DNA from: Alkalibacter saccharofermentans DSM 14828
GTDB lineage: Bacteria > Bacillota > Clostridia > Eubacteriales > Alkalibacteraceae
Assembly: GCF_900128885.1 (NCBI RefSeq)
Contig: NZ_FQTU01000008.1
Coordinates: 1 to 64,000 of the forward strand
Direction: 5' to 3'
Length of the DNA stretch: 64,000 bases
The notes under the pieces were generated by a model. That model made no database searches, was not told where the DNA came from, and was given only the letters and a program-made list of their open reading frames with translations. This document shows positions 34,032 through 42,802 of the stretch, one piece after another; within the stretch, counting starts at the first letter, position 1, and every line of letters starts with the position of its first letter. A program made the position numbers and the translations under genes.

Positions 34032-35861
34032 TTATTCTACAGTTACGCTCTTTGCAAGGTTTCTCGGCTTGTCTACATCACAGCCTCTGGCTACCGAAAG
34101 ATAATAGGCCAATAACTGAAGGTATACCACTGTTCCTATAGACGCTAAATCGTCTTCGGTGTCTTTTATATAGAATACCTGATCTGCTTCCTTTTCAATA
34201 GCTTTGTTTTTCTCCTGGGCAAAAGCAAGAATGTATGCACCTCTGGCCTTTACTTCCTTTATGTTGCTCATCATCTTTTCAAACACCTCTTCTTGCGTGC
34301 ACAGGGCGATGATGATGGTTCCCTCCTCTACCAGTGCTATTGTCCCATGCTTTAGCTCACCGGCAGGGTATGCTTCCGAGTGGATATAGGAAATTTCCTT
34401 CATTTTAAGGGAACCTTCCATTGCAACGTAATTATCAAGCCCCCTGCCCAAGAAGAACATGTCTTCCACTTTGAAGTTATTGTACGCAAATTCCCTGATC
34501 TTTTCTTCCTGCTTCAAAACAAATTCGATGTCTTCAGGGGATCTTAAAAGAGCTGTTCTTATCCTGTTGTAAAAGTCTTTTGTTATAGTCTCTTTTAATA
34601 GTCCCAGATGGAGACCAATCATATACATGCAAGTAAGCTGAGTGGTGTATGCCTTTGTGGAAGCGACGGCTATTTCAGGTCCCGCCCAAGTATACATCAC
34701 ATCATCTGCTTCTCTTGATATCGTGCTGCCGATAACATTTGTAATAGCCATTACACGGCCCTTGCTTTCCCTTACCAACCTCATGGCTGCAAGGGTATCC
34801 GCCGTCTCTCCTGACTGGCTCACGACGATCAGAAGGGTGTTTTCGTCAACGATGGGGTTTCTATATCTGAATTCAGAAGCGATATCTGCTTCCACCGGAA
34901 TTCTTGCATATTTTTCAATTACGTACTTTCCTATTAATCCCGCATGGTAAGCCGTGCCACATGCGACTATGTACACCTTGTTGATGTTTTTAAGCTCGTC
35001 TTTTCCAAGTTTTATCTTGTCCAGCACGATATCTTCATTTTCAGCTGAAATCCTTGATGTCATTGTATCTCTAAGGGCTTTTGGCTGCTCGTGGATCTCC
35101 TTGTGCATGAAGTAGTCATATCCGCCTTTTTCCGCGTCTGCAGCATCCCAGTCTACCTTGAATACCTGTTTGCCTGCTTCTTCCCCGTATTTGTCCAATA
35201 CCTTCACATCATCGGCAGTCAATATGGCAATTTCGTTATCGTCGAGAAGATACACTCTTCGCGTATGGCTTAGAATTGCAGGGATATCCGAGGCTATGAA
35301 ATTTTCCCTTTCTCCAAGTCCTACCACCAACGGGCTGTCTTTCCTGACTGCAATTATTTTCCCGGGATCCTTGGTGCTCATTACTCCTAAAGCGTATGAT
35401 CCCTTTAATAGCTTTGCAGCCTCTTGTACAGCCGTCAAAAGATCTGTCTTGTAAAGGTCGTCTATCAAGTGTGCGATTACTTCAGTATCTGTTTCTGATA
35501 AAAATCTGTATCCTTTGGCAACAAGATCCTCCTTGAGATCCATATAGTTTTCGATGATACCATTATGCACTATGGTTACAGAACAATCATTGTTGCAGTG
35601 TGGATGTGAATTTATATCCGATGGTGCTCCATGAGTCGCCCATCTGGTGTGGCCAATGCCTATATTACCTTTTGCAGGATTTTTAGTTACCTCTTCATCT
35701 AGTATTGCAAGTCTTCCCTTTCGCTTTCTTATGCTTATTTCACCGTCTTTAAATACTGCTACTCCAGCTGAGTCATATCCTCTGTACTCCAATTTCTTAA
35801 GCCCTTCCACCAAAATAGGCGCAGCTTCTTTCTCTCCTATATAACCTACGATTCCGCACAT
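34032..35861 (-). CDS. glmS: Glutamine-fructose-6-phosphate aminotransferase (isomerizing)
   Basis: GlmS makes glucosamine-6-phosphate from fructose-6-phosphate and glutamine, the entry to peptidoglycan sugars. The 609-residue protein begins with the catalytic MCGIVGYIG (Cys2 after Met removal). The N-terminal amidotransferase domain spans about 1-240, and two SIS isomerase domains lie at about 290-430 and 460-600, with VACGTAYHAG and VSQSGETADT. The C-terminus DKPRNLAKSVTVE is typical. Its mRNA leader holds a self-cleaving ribozyme. The glmM gene lies upstream on the same strand. Confidence 0.98.
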   Translation of the reverse strand: MCGIVGYIGEKEAAPILVEGLKKLEYRGYDSAGVAVFKDGEISIRKRKGRLAILDEEVTKNPAKGNIGIGHTRWATHGAPSDINSHPHCNNDCSVTIVHNGIIENYMDLKEDLVAKGYRFLSETDTEVIAHLIDDLYKTDLLTAVQEAAKLLKGSYALGVMSTKDPGKIIAVRKDSPLVVGLGERENFIASDIPAILSHTRRVYLLDDNEIAILTADDVKVLDKYGEEAGKQVFKVDWDAADAEKGGYDYFMHKEIHEQPKALRDTMTSRISAENEDIVLDKIKLGKDELKNINKVYIVACGTAYHAGLIGKYVIEKYARIPVEADIASEFRYRNPIVDENTLLIVVSQSGETADTLAAMRLVRESKGRVMAITNVIGSTISREADDVMYTWAGPEIAVASTKAYTTQLTCMYMIGLHLGLLKETITKDFYNRIRTALLRSPEDIEFVLKQEEKIREFAYNNFKVEDMFFLGRGLDNYVAMEGSLKMKEISYIHSEAYPAGELKHGTIALVEEGTIIIALCTQEEVFEKMMSNIKEVKARGAYILAFAQEKNKAIEKEADQVFYIKDTEDDLASIGTVVYLQLLAYYLSVARGCDVDKPRNLAKSVTVE

Positions 35862-35974
35862 GTTGCAGTCCTCCAGTTTTCAATTTTTTTTTGTGATTTT
35901 CGAACAACAGAAACAAACCCCTGACAGGGTCTTTTGGTGCTCTTTAAGAAATGATGCATTTATAAGACTTCGAA

Positions 35975-36106
35975 TGGATTTGTGCCATCGGTCACCCGGT
36001 GGTTTTGTCCTGAAGATGATGTTAAGAAGATTTAACACTTTTGGGGCATCCGCCGAAAATTCGATATTCCCCAAACCTCGTCAACTCGCTAAAGAGTTCT
36101 GGCGCT
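35975..36106 (-). ncRNA. glmS ribozyme (glucosamine-6-phosphate-activated)
   Basis: The minus-strand leader of glmS contains the glmS ribozyme core in order: AGCGCCAGAACT at the cleavage site, TTGACGAGG, ATCGAATTTTCGGCGGATGC, a variable hairpin with TTAA closure, and the P4 stem-loop CCACCGGGTGACCGATGG. Cleavage is expected just 5' of the G at 36105. When glucosamine-6-phosphate accumulates it acts as cofactor for self-cleavage and the mRNA is then degraded, reducing GlmS. The 3' limit is approximate; about 110 bases separate it from the glmS start. Confidence 0.95.
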
Positions 36107-36148
36107 TTTTAGATATTCAGTTTTCTTATTTCACATCCTTTCATAACA

Positions 36149-36177
36149 ATTATAAATATAAATCTAAATTTTAACAA
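36149..36177 (-). promoter_or_regulatory. glmS promoter
   Basis: On the minus strand TTGTTA (36172-36177) and a perfect TATAAT (36149-36154) are spaced by 17 bp. Transcription would start about 35 bases before the ribozyme cleavage site. Confidence 0.65.
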
Positions 36178-36201
36178 GTATTATTTCTAATTTACAAATT
36201 A

Positions 36202-36223
36202 AAAACGGGGTTGCCCCCGTTTT
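36202..36223. terminator. Terminator of glmM
   Basis: AAAACGGGG (36202-36210) pairs with CCCCGTTTT (36215-36223); the arm overlaps the glmM stop codon and T-rich sequence follows on the minus strand. It separates glmM from the glmS promoter. Confidence 0.78.
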
Positions 36224-37565
36224 ACGCCAATCTATTGACTATCATATCAGCAAGATTTTCTGCCATGGTCTTGATTTCATTTAGGTTTTCACCCTCAAGC
36301 ATGACCCTGACCAATGGTTCCGTGCCGGAAGGCCTTATTAAAACCCTTCCCTTTTTTTCAAGCATTATCTCCATCTTTCTGATTTCACCTTGAATAATCT
36401 CATCTTCCAGATATCCATACTTCTTGTTGTTGTTCACTTTTGCATTAACCAAGACTTGTGGAAAAATGCTCATCATTGCCGACAGCTCCCCTAAGCTCTT
36501 GTTTTCCTTTTTAATTATTGCCGCTAATTGGACTCCTGACAAGACACCGTCTCCTGTAGTGTTGTGGTCCAATAGGATTATATGCCCGGATTGTTCTCCC
36601 CCAAGGTTGTAACCTTTATCCAGCATCTCCTCCAGAACATATCTGTCCCCCACTTTAGTCTTTACGCTTTTGCATTTTAACTCATCCAAAGCAAGATCAA
36701 GGCCCATATTGCTCATAACCGTTATGACAACAGTATCGTTTTTCAAGCATTTCTGTTTTTTCATGTGATATGCAAATATATTAAGTATCTGGTCTCCATC
36801 AACTACATTGCCCTTTTCATCTACGGCAAGCATCCTGTCGGCATCTCCGTCAAAGGCCAGGCCAAAATCTGCGTTTCTCTCGAGCACCTCACTTTGAAGC
36901 CTTTCCAAGTGAGTAGAACCGCAGTTTTTATTGATGTTTATTCCATCGGGGTCATTTCCAATGACTATGACTTCCGCACCTGCTTTTTCAAAAACTTCAG
37001 GCGCAATTTTATAAGCTGCCCCGTTAGCACAATCCAACACGATTTTAAGACCATTTAAATCCGTATCTATGGTCGACAAAACAAATTCTTCGTAGACATT
37101 CGTAGATTCATTCATCTCTGTCACTACTCCGACTCCGTCCCCGATATAAACCGGATATTCAAAGCCGAATTCAATGAGTTCTTCTATTTTGTCTTCAATT
37201 TCATCCCTAAGCTTGAATCCCTCACCGTTAAAAAACTTGATTCCATTGAACTCAGCCGGATTATGAGAAGCTGAAATAACCACCCCTGCATCAGCTTTTA
37301 GCTCTCTCGTAAGAATTGCCACTCCCGGTGTCGGAATTACTCCTGCTTTTATAACTTCTCCTCCCACAGACAATATGCCTGCAGTTAAAGCCGCTTCCAG
37401 CAGATCTCCTGATATTCTGGTATCCTTGCCGATTACGAATTTGGGTTTGTGGGCGTTTGTAGCCAGTACATAAGCTCCTGCTCTTCCCAGCTCAAAAGCA
37501 AGCTGCGGAGTCAATTCGCTGTTAGCCACCCCTCTTACGCCATCGGTTCCGAATAAATTACCCAT
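36222..37565 (-). CDS. glmM: Phosphoglucosamine mutase
   Basis: GlmM converts glucosamine-6-phosphate to glucosamine-1-phosphate, the step after GlmS. The 447-residue length is standard. The phosphoserine loop ISASHNPAEFNGIK lies near residue 98, the metal loop AFDGDADRM near 240, the sugar-binding GGEQSGH near 323, and the phosphate-binding RPSGTEPLVRVM near 407. The N-terminus NLFGTDGVRGVAN is typical. It lies 38 bp downstream of ispD on the same strand. Confidence 0.97.
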   Translation of the reverse strand: MGNLFGTDGVRGVANSELTPQLAFELGRAGAYVLATNAHKPKFVIGKDTRISGDLLEAALTAGILSVGGEVIKAGVIPTPGVAILTRELKADAGVVISASHNPAEFNGIKFFNGEGFKLRDEIEDKIEELIEFGFEYPVYIGDGVGVVTEMNESTNVYEEFVLSTIDTDLNGLKIVLDCANGAAYKIAPEVFEKAGAEVIVIGNDPDGININKNCGSTHLERLQSEVLERNADFGLAFDGDADRMLAVDEKGNVVDGDQILNIFAYHMKKQKCLKNDTVVITVMSNMGLDLALDELKCKSVKTKVGDRYVLEEMLDKGYNLGGEQSGHIILLDHNTTGDGVLSGVQLAAIIKKENKSLGELSAMMSIFPQVLVNAKVNNNKKYGYLEDEIIQGEIRKMEIMLEKKGRVLIRPSGTEPLVRVMLEGENLNEIKTMAENLADMIVNRLA

Positions 37566-37603
37566 AATATACCTCCAATTGATTGATCATTTTATAATAT
37601 TTT

Positions 37604-38305
37604 TTATTCCGGAAAGATTTGAATTATAGACTCAGCTATTATCAAATCTTCCGGTGTCGTTATCTTAATGTTGTCGTAGTGACCCTTGACTATCTTTATA
37701 GGAAAATCCAGTCTTTCCACCAGCATAGAATCGTCTGTCCCGGTAAAGCCTTCTTCCCTGGCTTTTTCATGGGCCTTTAACAAGATTTCATAGTTGAAAG
37801 TCTGTGGAGTCTGCACTGACCACAGTTCAGATCTTTTAGGGGTATGAACTACCTCCAAATCATCATCTACTACTTTGATAGTCTCTTTGACTGGGACTGC
37901 TACGATGGTAGCGCCATATTCCAATGTCTTTTCAACGCATTTAAGCAATGTGTTCTGGTGAACCAGCGGTCTGGCTCCGTCATGGGTTATTACTATGTCC
38001 GCTTTTTTGTTTACCTTCAAAAGGCCATGGTACATGGATTCTTGCCGGCTGCTTCCCCCGGCTACCACTTCTTTTATTTTTTTAAGTTTGTTGGGCTTTA
38101 TGACTTCAGTTTTGCAGACTTCAAAATCATTTTCACTTATGACTAATATAACTTCATCAATCATCTGGCATTTCTCAAAAGCCAACAATGTATGGGCCAG
38201 TACCGGTTTTCCGCTGAGATAAAGGTATTGCTTGTTTATTCCCGCTTTCATTCTGCTGCCTGATCCGGCTGCAACCACTATTGCGCTTACAAAAGGCTTG
38301 CTCAT
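37604..38305 (-). CDS. ispD: 2-C-methyl-D-erythritol 4-phosphate cytidylyltransferase
   Basis: IspD transfers CMP to methylerythritol phosphate in the non-mevalonate isoprenoid pathway. The 233-residue protein has the CTP-binding VVAAGSGSRMKAGINKQYL near residue 10, HDGARPLV near 105 and the C-terminal GTDDSMLVE near 175. It sits between glmM and the PIN/TRAM gene; the usual partner ispF is not adjacent. Confidence 0.96.
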   Translation of the reverse strand: MSKPFVSAIVVAAGSGSRMKAGINKQYLYLSGKPVLAHTLLAFEKCQMIDEVILVISENDFEVCKTEVIKPNKLKKIKEVVAGGSSRQESMYHGLLKVNKKADIVITHDGARPLVHQNTLLKCVEKTLEYGATIVAVPVKETIKVVDDDLEVVHTPKRSELWSVQTPQTFNYEILLKAHEKAREEGFTGTDDSMLVERLDFPIKIVKGHYDNIKITTPEDLIIAESIIQIFPE

Positions 38306-38379
38306 ACTTTCGCCTCTTTTCCTTTTTAAATCATCCTAAGACAACATTATATAACTTTATTTGGAAGAAATCAAAGAAT

Positions 38380-38432
38380 AAATGCAAAACGAGCCGCCGG
38401 CAAACAAATTGCCTTCGGCTCGTTTTGCATTT
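38380..38432. terminator. Strong terminator between the PIN/TRAM gene and ispD
   Basis: A 17-bp perfect stem pairs 38380-38396 with 38416-38432 (core GCAAAACGAGCCG/CGGCTCGTTTTGC), with CGGCAA/TTGCC extending inside. It follows the PIN/TRAM stop and suggests ispD and glmM are transcribed separately. Confidence 0.85.
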
Positions 38433-38437
38433 AATTC

Positions 38438-39535
38438 CTATTTATTTCCATTTTTCTTAGGCTTAGCAAATATCATCCTGCCTGCTGCAGTCTGCAGCAC
38501 GCTAGTCACTATCACGTCGATAGTATTACCCACATGCCTCTTTCCGCTTTCAACGACGATCATCGTGCCGTCATCGAGATACGCTATCCCTTGACCGGAT
38601 TCTTTGCCATCTTTAAGCACCGTGACGACCATCTCTTCTCCGGGTATTACCACCGGCTTGACAGCATTTGAAAGCTCATTGATATTAAGAACGCCGACGC
38701 CGTGAAACTCAGCAACCTTGTTCAGATTATAGTCATTAGTCACCACTTTGCCTTTTATTTCCTTTGCAAGCTGAACCAGTTTTGCATCTACTTCTTTTAT
38801 ATCAGGAAAATCTTTTTCTGAGATCATAACCTCGATATCCAGCTCTTTTTGAATTCTGTTTAGTATATCCAGACCTCTTCTTCCCTTGGTACGTTTCAGT
38901 GAATCCGAAGAATCCGCTATATACTGAAGCTCTCCCAAAACAAACCCGGGTATTACTAAGCTTCCCTCGACAAAACCCGTCTGACATATGTCAAATATTC
39001 GCCCGTCAATTATGACGCTTGTATCCAGTATCTTTGGACAAGTTATTTTAGGCTTCTGAGGTTTTATCTCCTTTTGGCTTCTTTTCATCAACCCTGTCAA
39101 CAATTCAGAATTCTTGCTTGTTATGGTTATTCCCATATACCCAAAAAGAATATAGATTAGCGTTACAATTATCTCTGTCACTCCAGGAAACAGTCTGAAA
39201 TTACTGATAGGCAAAGACAAAAGAGCGGCAATTGTCAAACCAATGATAAGTCCCACAGTCGAAATGACAAGCTCCTGCAAAGAAAAGACTGCAAGTGAAT
39301 TTTCAATTTTTTTGGATATTTTTAATCCTATTTTTATAATTTCAGGTGATATTAAATAAAAAGCCAAACCGAGAATGAGTCCGCTTAAAACATAAATAAC
39401 CATACTGAACGGAGCTTGTGAAAAGCTTCCAAGTGCGTTTTCCACATAGCTGATGCCAAGCACAGCAATAGCCAGTTGATATCCTGTTATTATCCCTAAT
39501 GCAGTAATTATCCATCTAATAGCCTTGATTACCAT
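38438..39535 (-). CDS. Membrane PIN-TRAM domain protein (YacL-like)
   Basis: The 365-residue protein has four N-terminal membrane segments (about 5-145), a PIN nuclease-like domain (about 170-285) with Asp residues in LDTSVIIDGRIFDI and VTNDYNLNK, and a C-terminal TRAM domain (about 295-355), often RNA-binding. This is the YacL architecture, found near radA and ispD in Bacillota. Substrates are not known. GGGGGT precedes the ATG. Confidence 0.93.
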   Translation of the reverse strand: MVIKAIRWIITALGIITGYQLAIAVLGISYVENALGSFSQAPFSMVIYVLSGLILGLAFYLISPEIIKIGLKISKKIENSLAVFSLQELVISTVGLIIGLTIAALLSLPISNFRLFPGVTEIIVTLIYILFGYMGITITSKNSELLTGLMKRSQKEIKPQKPKITCPKILDTSVIIDGRIFDICQTGFVEGSLVIPGFVLGELQYIADSSDSLKRTKGRRGLDILNRIQKELDIEVMISEKDFPDIKEVDAKLVQLAKEIKGKVVTNDYNLNKVAEFHGVGVLNINELSNAVKPVVIPGEEMVVTVLKDGKESGQGIAYLDDGTMIVVESGKRHVGNTIDVIVTSVLQTAAGRMIFAKPKKNGNK

Positions 39536-39681
39536 ATCTGCACCCCCCTTCCAATATATTATATTGTTTTTTATTGTTTTTTCTTACAGCTGCTTTATCC
39601 CGTTTTTTTTTGAGTATGAGTCATATTATATCAGAAATGGATTAAAAATAGCTTAAAATCTTGTATTTTTTTATATTAAGA

Positions 39682-39707
39682 AAGGAATAGGCCTGCGCCT
39701 ATTCCTT
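39682..39707. terminator. Terminator of carD
   Basis: AAGGAATAGGC (39682-39692) pairs with GCCTATTCCTT (39697-39707) over CTGC; the outer arm overlaps the carD stop codon, and T-rich sequence follows on the minus strand. Confidence 0.82.
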
Positions 39708-40178
39708 CAAGCAATCCTTTATAATATCCTCGGCCGTCTGATTGTTTAGATCTCTCGCCAGCGCCAATTCGCTTATTAAAATCTGCTTTGCATTATTTAG
39801 CATTTTTTTTTCTCCGGTTGAAAGTCCCTTTTCCCTGTCCATCAAGTACAGATCTTTGACGACCTCGGCAACATCCAAGATATCTCCACTTTTTATCTTG
39901 TCGAGGTTTTCCCTGTACCTTCGGTTCCAATTGCTTTCCAGAACACTTTTGCTTCCTCTTAAAACATCTAATGCTTGGTCTAAAATCTCACTTTTTACTA
40001 TGTCCCTTATCCCCAAATCACTGCAGTTGTTCACCGGCACCATGATTTTCATATTTCCCACAGGAAACTTAAGTACATAATACGGCAATGTCTCGCCCAG
40101 TATTTCTTTTACTTCAATATCCTCTATGATCCCCGCTCCATGCATTGGATAGACGATCTTGTCTCCGATTTTGTACAT
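39699..40178 (-). CDS. carD: CarD family transcription factor
   Basis: The 159-residue protein has the RNA-polymerase-interacting Tudor-like domain (about 1-65) with IGDKIVYPMHGAGIIEDIE, and a C-terminal helical DNA-binding part (about 75-155) with RRYRENLDKIKSGD. CarD/CdnL proteins stabilise the open promoter complex at rRNA and other promoters. AGGAGG lies before the ATG. It sits between radA and the PIN/TRAM gene; in many relatives disA is near this point but is absent here. Confidence 0.93.
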   Translation of the reverse strand: MYKIGDKIVYPMHGAGIIEDIEVKEILGETLPYYVLKFPVGNMKIMVPVNNCSDLGIRDIVKSEILDQALDVLRGSKSVLESNWNRRYRENLDKIKSGDILDVAEVVKDLYLMDREKGLSTGEKKMLNNAKQILISELALARDLNNQTAEDIIKDCLKE

Positions 40179-40268
40179 AACAATCCTCCTAGACTATATA
40201 ACTTAATTATAGTATAGCAATATCATAATGTCAAAACAAAATATTTTAACACAGAATCTAATATCTTG

Positions 40269-41657
40269 TCAAAGAGAAAATAACATCCTAATTACATCCT
40301 GAATATTTTTACACTGACAAACTTTTATGTTTTCATAGGTTTGCTTTATATGCACATCATTTTTCGCAACAAAGACCCTATCAAACCCCATTCTGTCAAG
40401 CTCTCTGATCCTCTGTTCCAAAGTGGGAACTTTTTTTAGCTCTCCTGTAAGTCCCACATCTGCCACAAATGCGGTGTTCCCCGGAATCCCTTTGTTCTTC
40501 ACAGATGAAACTATGCTCATCAACACGCATAGATTTACAGATTGCTCTTTAAGTCTAAGCCCTCCTGTGCTTTTCAATACCACATTTTTATCGTAAAGCA
40601 TAACGCCGGATTTTTGTTCCAAGACGGATATAAGGGTATTTAGCTGGTCCTTGGGAATGCACTCGCAGATTCTCGACGGATAAGGAGTGAATGAATGTGA
40701 TACTAGACTCTCCACTTCGACTATTATGGATCTTGACCCGTCTCTGATCACCGTAAGAGCGCTGCCTCCAACCAGTTCCCCATCGTCCCTTTTGGTCATA
40801 AAAAATTCTGAAGGATTATCTATGGAAACGAGTCCTTTTTCACTCATTGTAAAAAAACCTCTTTCCCACGTGCTTCCAAACCTATTTTTGGAGACGGACA
40901 AGCCTCTTAGTTCTTCTTCATTTTCACCCTCTATTATCAATACCGCATCCACTAGATGCTCAAGTGCCCTTAATCCTGCCATCTCGTCTTTCTTAGTCAT
41001 CTGCCCAACCATGATTACCGCTCTTGGCCTCTTTGTATCCTTGGCCAGCTGTAACATTGCATTTGCGCACTCCATGGTTTGGGTAGGAGAACCTGCCCTG
41101 GAATCAGATACATCAGGCATTATAAAAGTTTGAATGCTGTCGAGTATTATCAGGTCCGGATTCGCCTCATTTACGTTTGCGATCACGTTGTTTAAGTCAT
41201 TGTCGCAATAGACCAGCAAATTGTCGTCGATTGTCGAAAATATCCTATCTGCTCTATTTTTTATCTGACTTTCACTTTCCTCGCCTGATGCGTATAGGAT
41301 TTTCAATCCCTTTTGAGCAAGTTCACCTGCTACTTGCAGCAAAAGCGTTGACTTTCCCGCACCTGGCTTTGCTGTTATGATCGATAAGGAGTCTCTGACT
41401 ACTCCGCCTCCCATAACTCTATCAAATTCTTTGATTCCGGTTACTATCCTTTCGCTTGAATTTATTGGAACCTTAGATAAAGGCTGTATTTTTTTTGCGA
41501 TTGAACTTTTACCAGATGTTTTTCTTGCTTTGTCATCTTTCTTCGTTACGGTTTTTTCTTCTAGAGTATTCCACTCACCGCAGTTTGAGCAGTATCCCTG
41601 CCACTTATATGACTCTGCCTCGCAATTTGTACAGACAAATACGGTTTTAGTTCTCAT
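40269..41657 (-). CDS. radA: DNA repair protein RadA (Sms)
   Basis: RadA is a RecA-like helicase that promotes branch migration in recombination. The 462-residue protein has an N-terminal zinc finger (CTNCEAESYKWQGYCSNCG), Walker A AKPGAGKSTLLL near residue 92, the RadA KNRFGST motif near 250, and a C-terminal Lon-like domain (about 290-460) without the protease residues. The ATG at 41657 is preferred to a GTG four codons upstream that abuts the GGGAG site. It overlaps the VanZ-like gene upstream by 11 bp. Confidence 0.96.
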   Translation of the reverse strand: MRTKTVFVCTNCEAESYKWQGYCSNCGEWNTLEEKTVTKKDDKARKTSGKSSIAKKIQPLSKVPINSSERIVTGIKEFDRVMGGGVVRDSLSIITAKPGAGKSTLLLQVAGELAQKGLKILYASGEESESQIKNRADRIFSTIDDNLLVYCDNDLNNVIANVNEANPDLIILDSIQTFIMPDVSDSRAGSPTQTMECANAMLQLAKDTKRPRAVIMVGQMTKKDEMAGLRALEHLVDAVLIIEGENEEELRGLSVSKNRFGSTWERGFFTMSEKGLVSIDNPSEFFMTKRDDGELVGGSALTVIRDGSRSIIVEVESLVSHSFTPYPSRICECIPKDQLNTLISVLEQKSGVMLYDKNVVLKSTGGLRLKEQSVNLCVLMSIVSSVKNKGIPGNTAFVADVGLTGELKKVPTLEQRIRELDRMGFDRVFVAKNDVHIKQTYENIKVCQCKNIQDVIRMLFSL

Positions 41658-42159
41658 CTGCGGACTCACTCCCTGTCAATTTTATTATGCCCAGATAAGC
41701 AACTACTCCTACCAGGCTTCCAAATACGTTTAAAATTATATCGTCCACGTCTGCCCTCCTGCTGCTCAAGCCTATGAACTGCGCTATTTCTATGGCAGCC
41801 GACATTGCAAGCCCCCCTAAGAAAGTCTTGATTATCTTGTGCTTTTTGAAATACATCCCCATGAACACTCCCATTGGAACAAACAACGCCACGTTGCCCC
41901 AAATGTTTATGAAGGAAACAGTAAATATATTTTTTACAAACAATATGGGATTCCCCGGGAAATAACAAAAGGCACCGTAGTTAATCATGCCAAAATTCTG
42001 CATGTGGCGCATATAGTTGTTAATGCTCGCAAACAAAACAAAATTGTAGTCTGCTTCATACATCACCGCTCCTGCAAACGGGCGCAAGGTCAAAAGCGCT
42101 ACCGTGACCATATATCCGAATAAAGCTGCGGCTCTAAAATATTTTTTATTGACTTTCAT
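41647..42159 (-). CDS. VanZ-like membrane protein
   Basis: The 170-residue protein has four to five membrane segments and a VanZ-like pattern: NIWGNVALFVPMGVFMGMYF near residue 86 and SAAIEIAQFIGLSSRRADVDD near 119, with ILNVFGSLVG after it. Function is not established for chromosomal members. It overlaps radA by 11 bp and lies 1 bp after the SGNH hydrolase gene, so the three may be co-transcribed. A second family member is at 13369-13827. Confidence 0.85.
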   Translation of the reverse strand: MKVNKKYFRAAALFGYMVTVALLTLRPFAGAVMYEADYNFVLFASINNYMRHMQNFGMINYGAFCYFPGNPILFVKNIFTVSFINIWGNVALFVPMGVFMGMYFKKHKIIKTFLGGLAMSAAIEIAQFIGLSSRRADVDDIILNVFGSLVGVVAYLGIIKLTGSESADEN

Positions 42160-42160
42160 T

Positions 42161-42784
42161 TTAATCCTTTCGGTAATTCTCGAGGTATGAATACAGCTTC
42201 TCAGCTAAAATCCGGTGTCCCCCTTCGTCGATGTGGATGCCATCCACATCACCAGCACTTAGCATATCAGTAATATTTATGAACCCGACCTTCTTAGCCT
42301 CAGCCACCTTTTTATATTCTGCCGCTAGATTCTTGATTTTTTCTTGTGCCCCTATAAACTGAGGAGCATAATCAGACATTTTCCCCAACTTTGGTGGAGA
42401 TGCTATGATTATATCAGGACAATCTTCCGTCATTACTCCTCTGATTTGATCAACTAGAGTTTCCATCCCTCTCCCTATGTCCCAAACACTTTTGTTGAAA
42501 CAACTTTTCATGTCGTTCGTACCTAGCATCATGATAACAATATCCAAAGGTCTGTGACTCATTAAACAGGTAGGTAGATAATCTTTGCCGTTTCTCGTGT
42601 GGCTCCACTGGAAGACGTCATCAAATACGGTGGTTCTTCCGTTCAAGCCTTCCTCTATGATGAAGGCTTTGCCGCCAAGAAGCTCTTGCAGGATCCCTGT
42701 CCACCTTACGTCCCTCGGATATCTTCCCCCTGTTTCTGCGTTGAATCCCCATGTGTTTGAGTCCCCATAACATAGTATGTTCAT
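42161..42784 (-). CDS. SGNH/GDSL-type esterase
   Basis: The 207-residue protein is a GDSL hydrolase of the arylesterase type. Block I is CYGDSNTWGFN (nucleophile Ser10), block III is MLGTNDMK near residue 91, and the catalytic Asp-His pair lies in VDGIHIDEGGHR near 192. RYPRDVRWTG after block I is typical of the group. No signal peptide is seen, so it acts in the cytoplasm on an unknown ester. GGAGG precedes the ATG. Confidence 0.93.
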   Translation of the reverse strand: MNILCYGDSNTWGFNAETGGRYPRDVRWTGILQELLGGKAFIIEEGLNGRTTVFDDVFQWSHTRNGKDYLPTCLMSHRPLDIVIMMLGTNDMKSCFNKSVWDIGRGMETLVDQIRGVMTEDCPDIIIASPPKLGKMSDYAPQFIGAQEKIKNLAAEYKKVAEAKKVGFINITDMLSAGDVDGIHIDEGGHRILAEKLYSYLENYRKD

Positions 42785-42802
42785 CAGATCGCCTCCTTCA
42801 TC

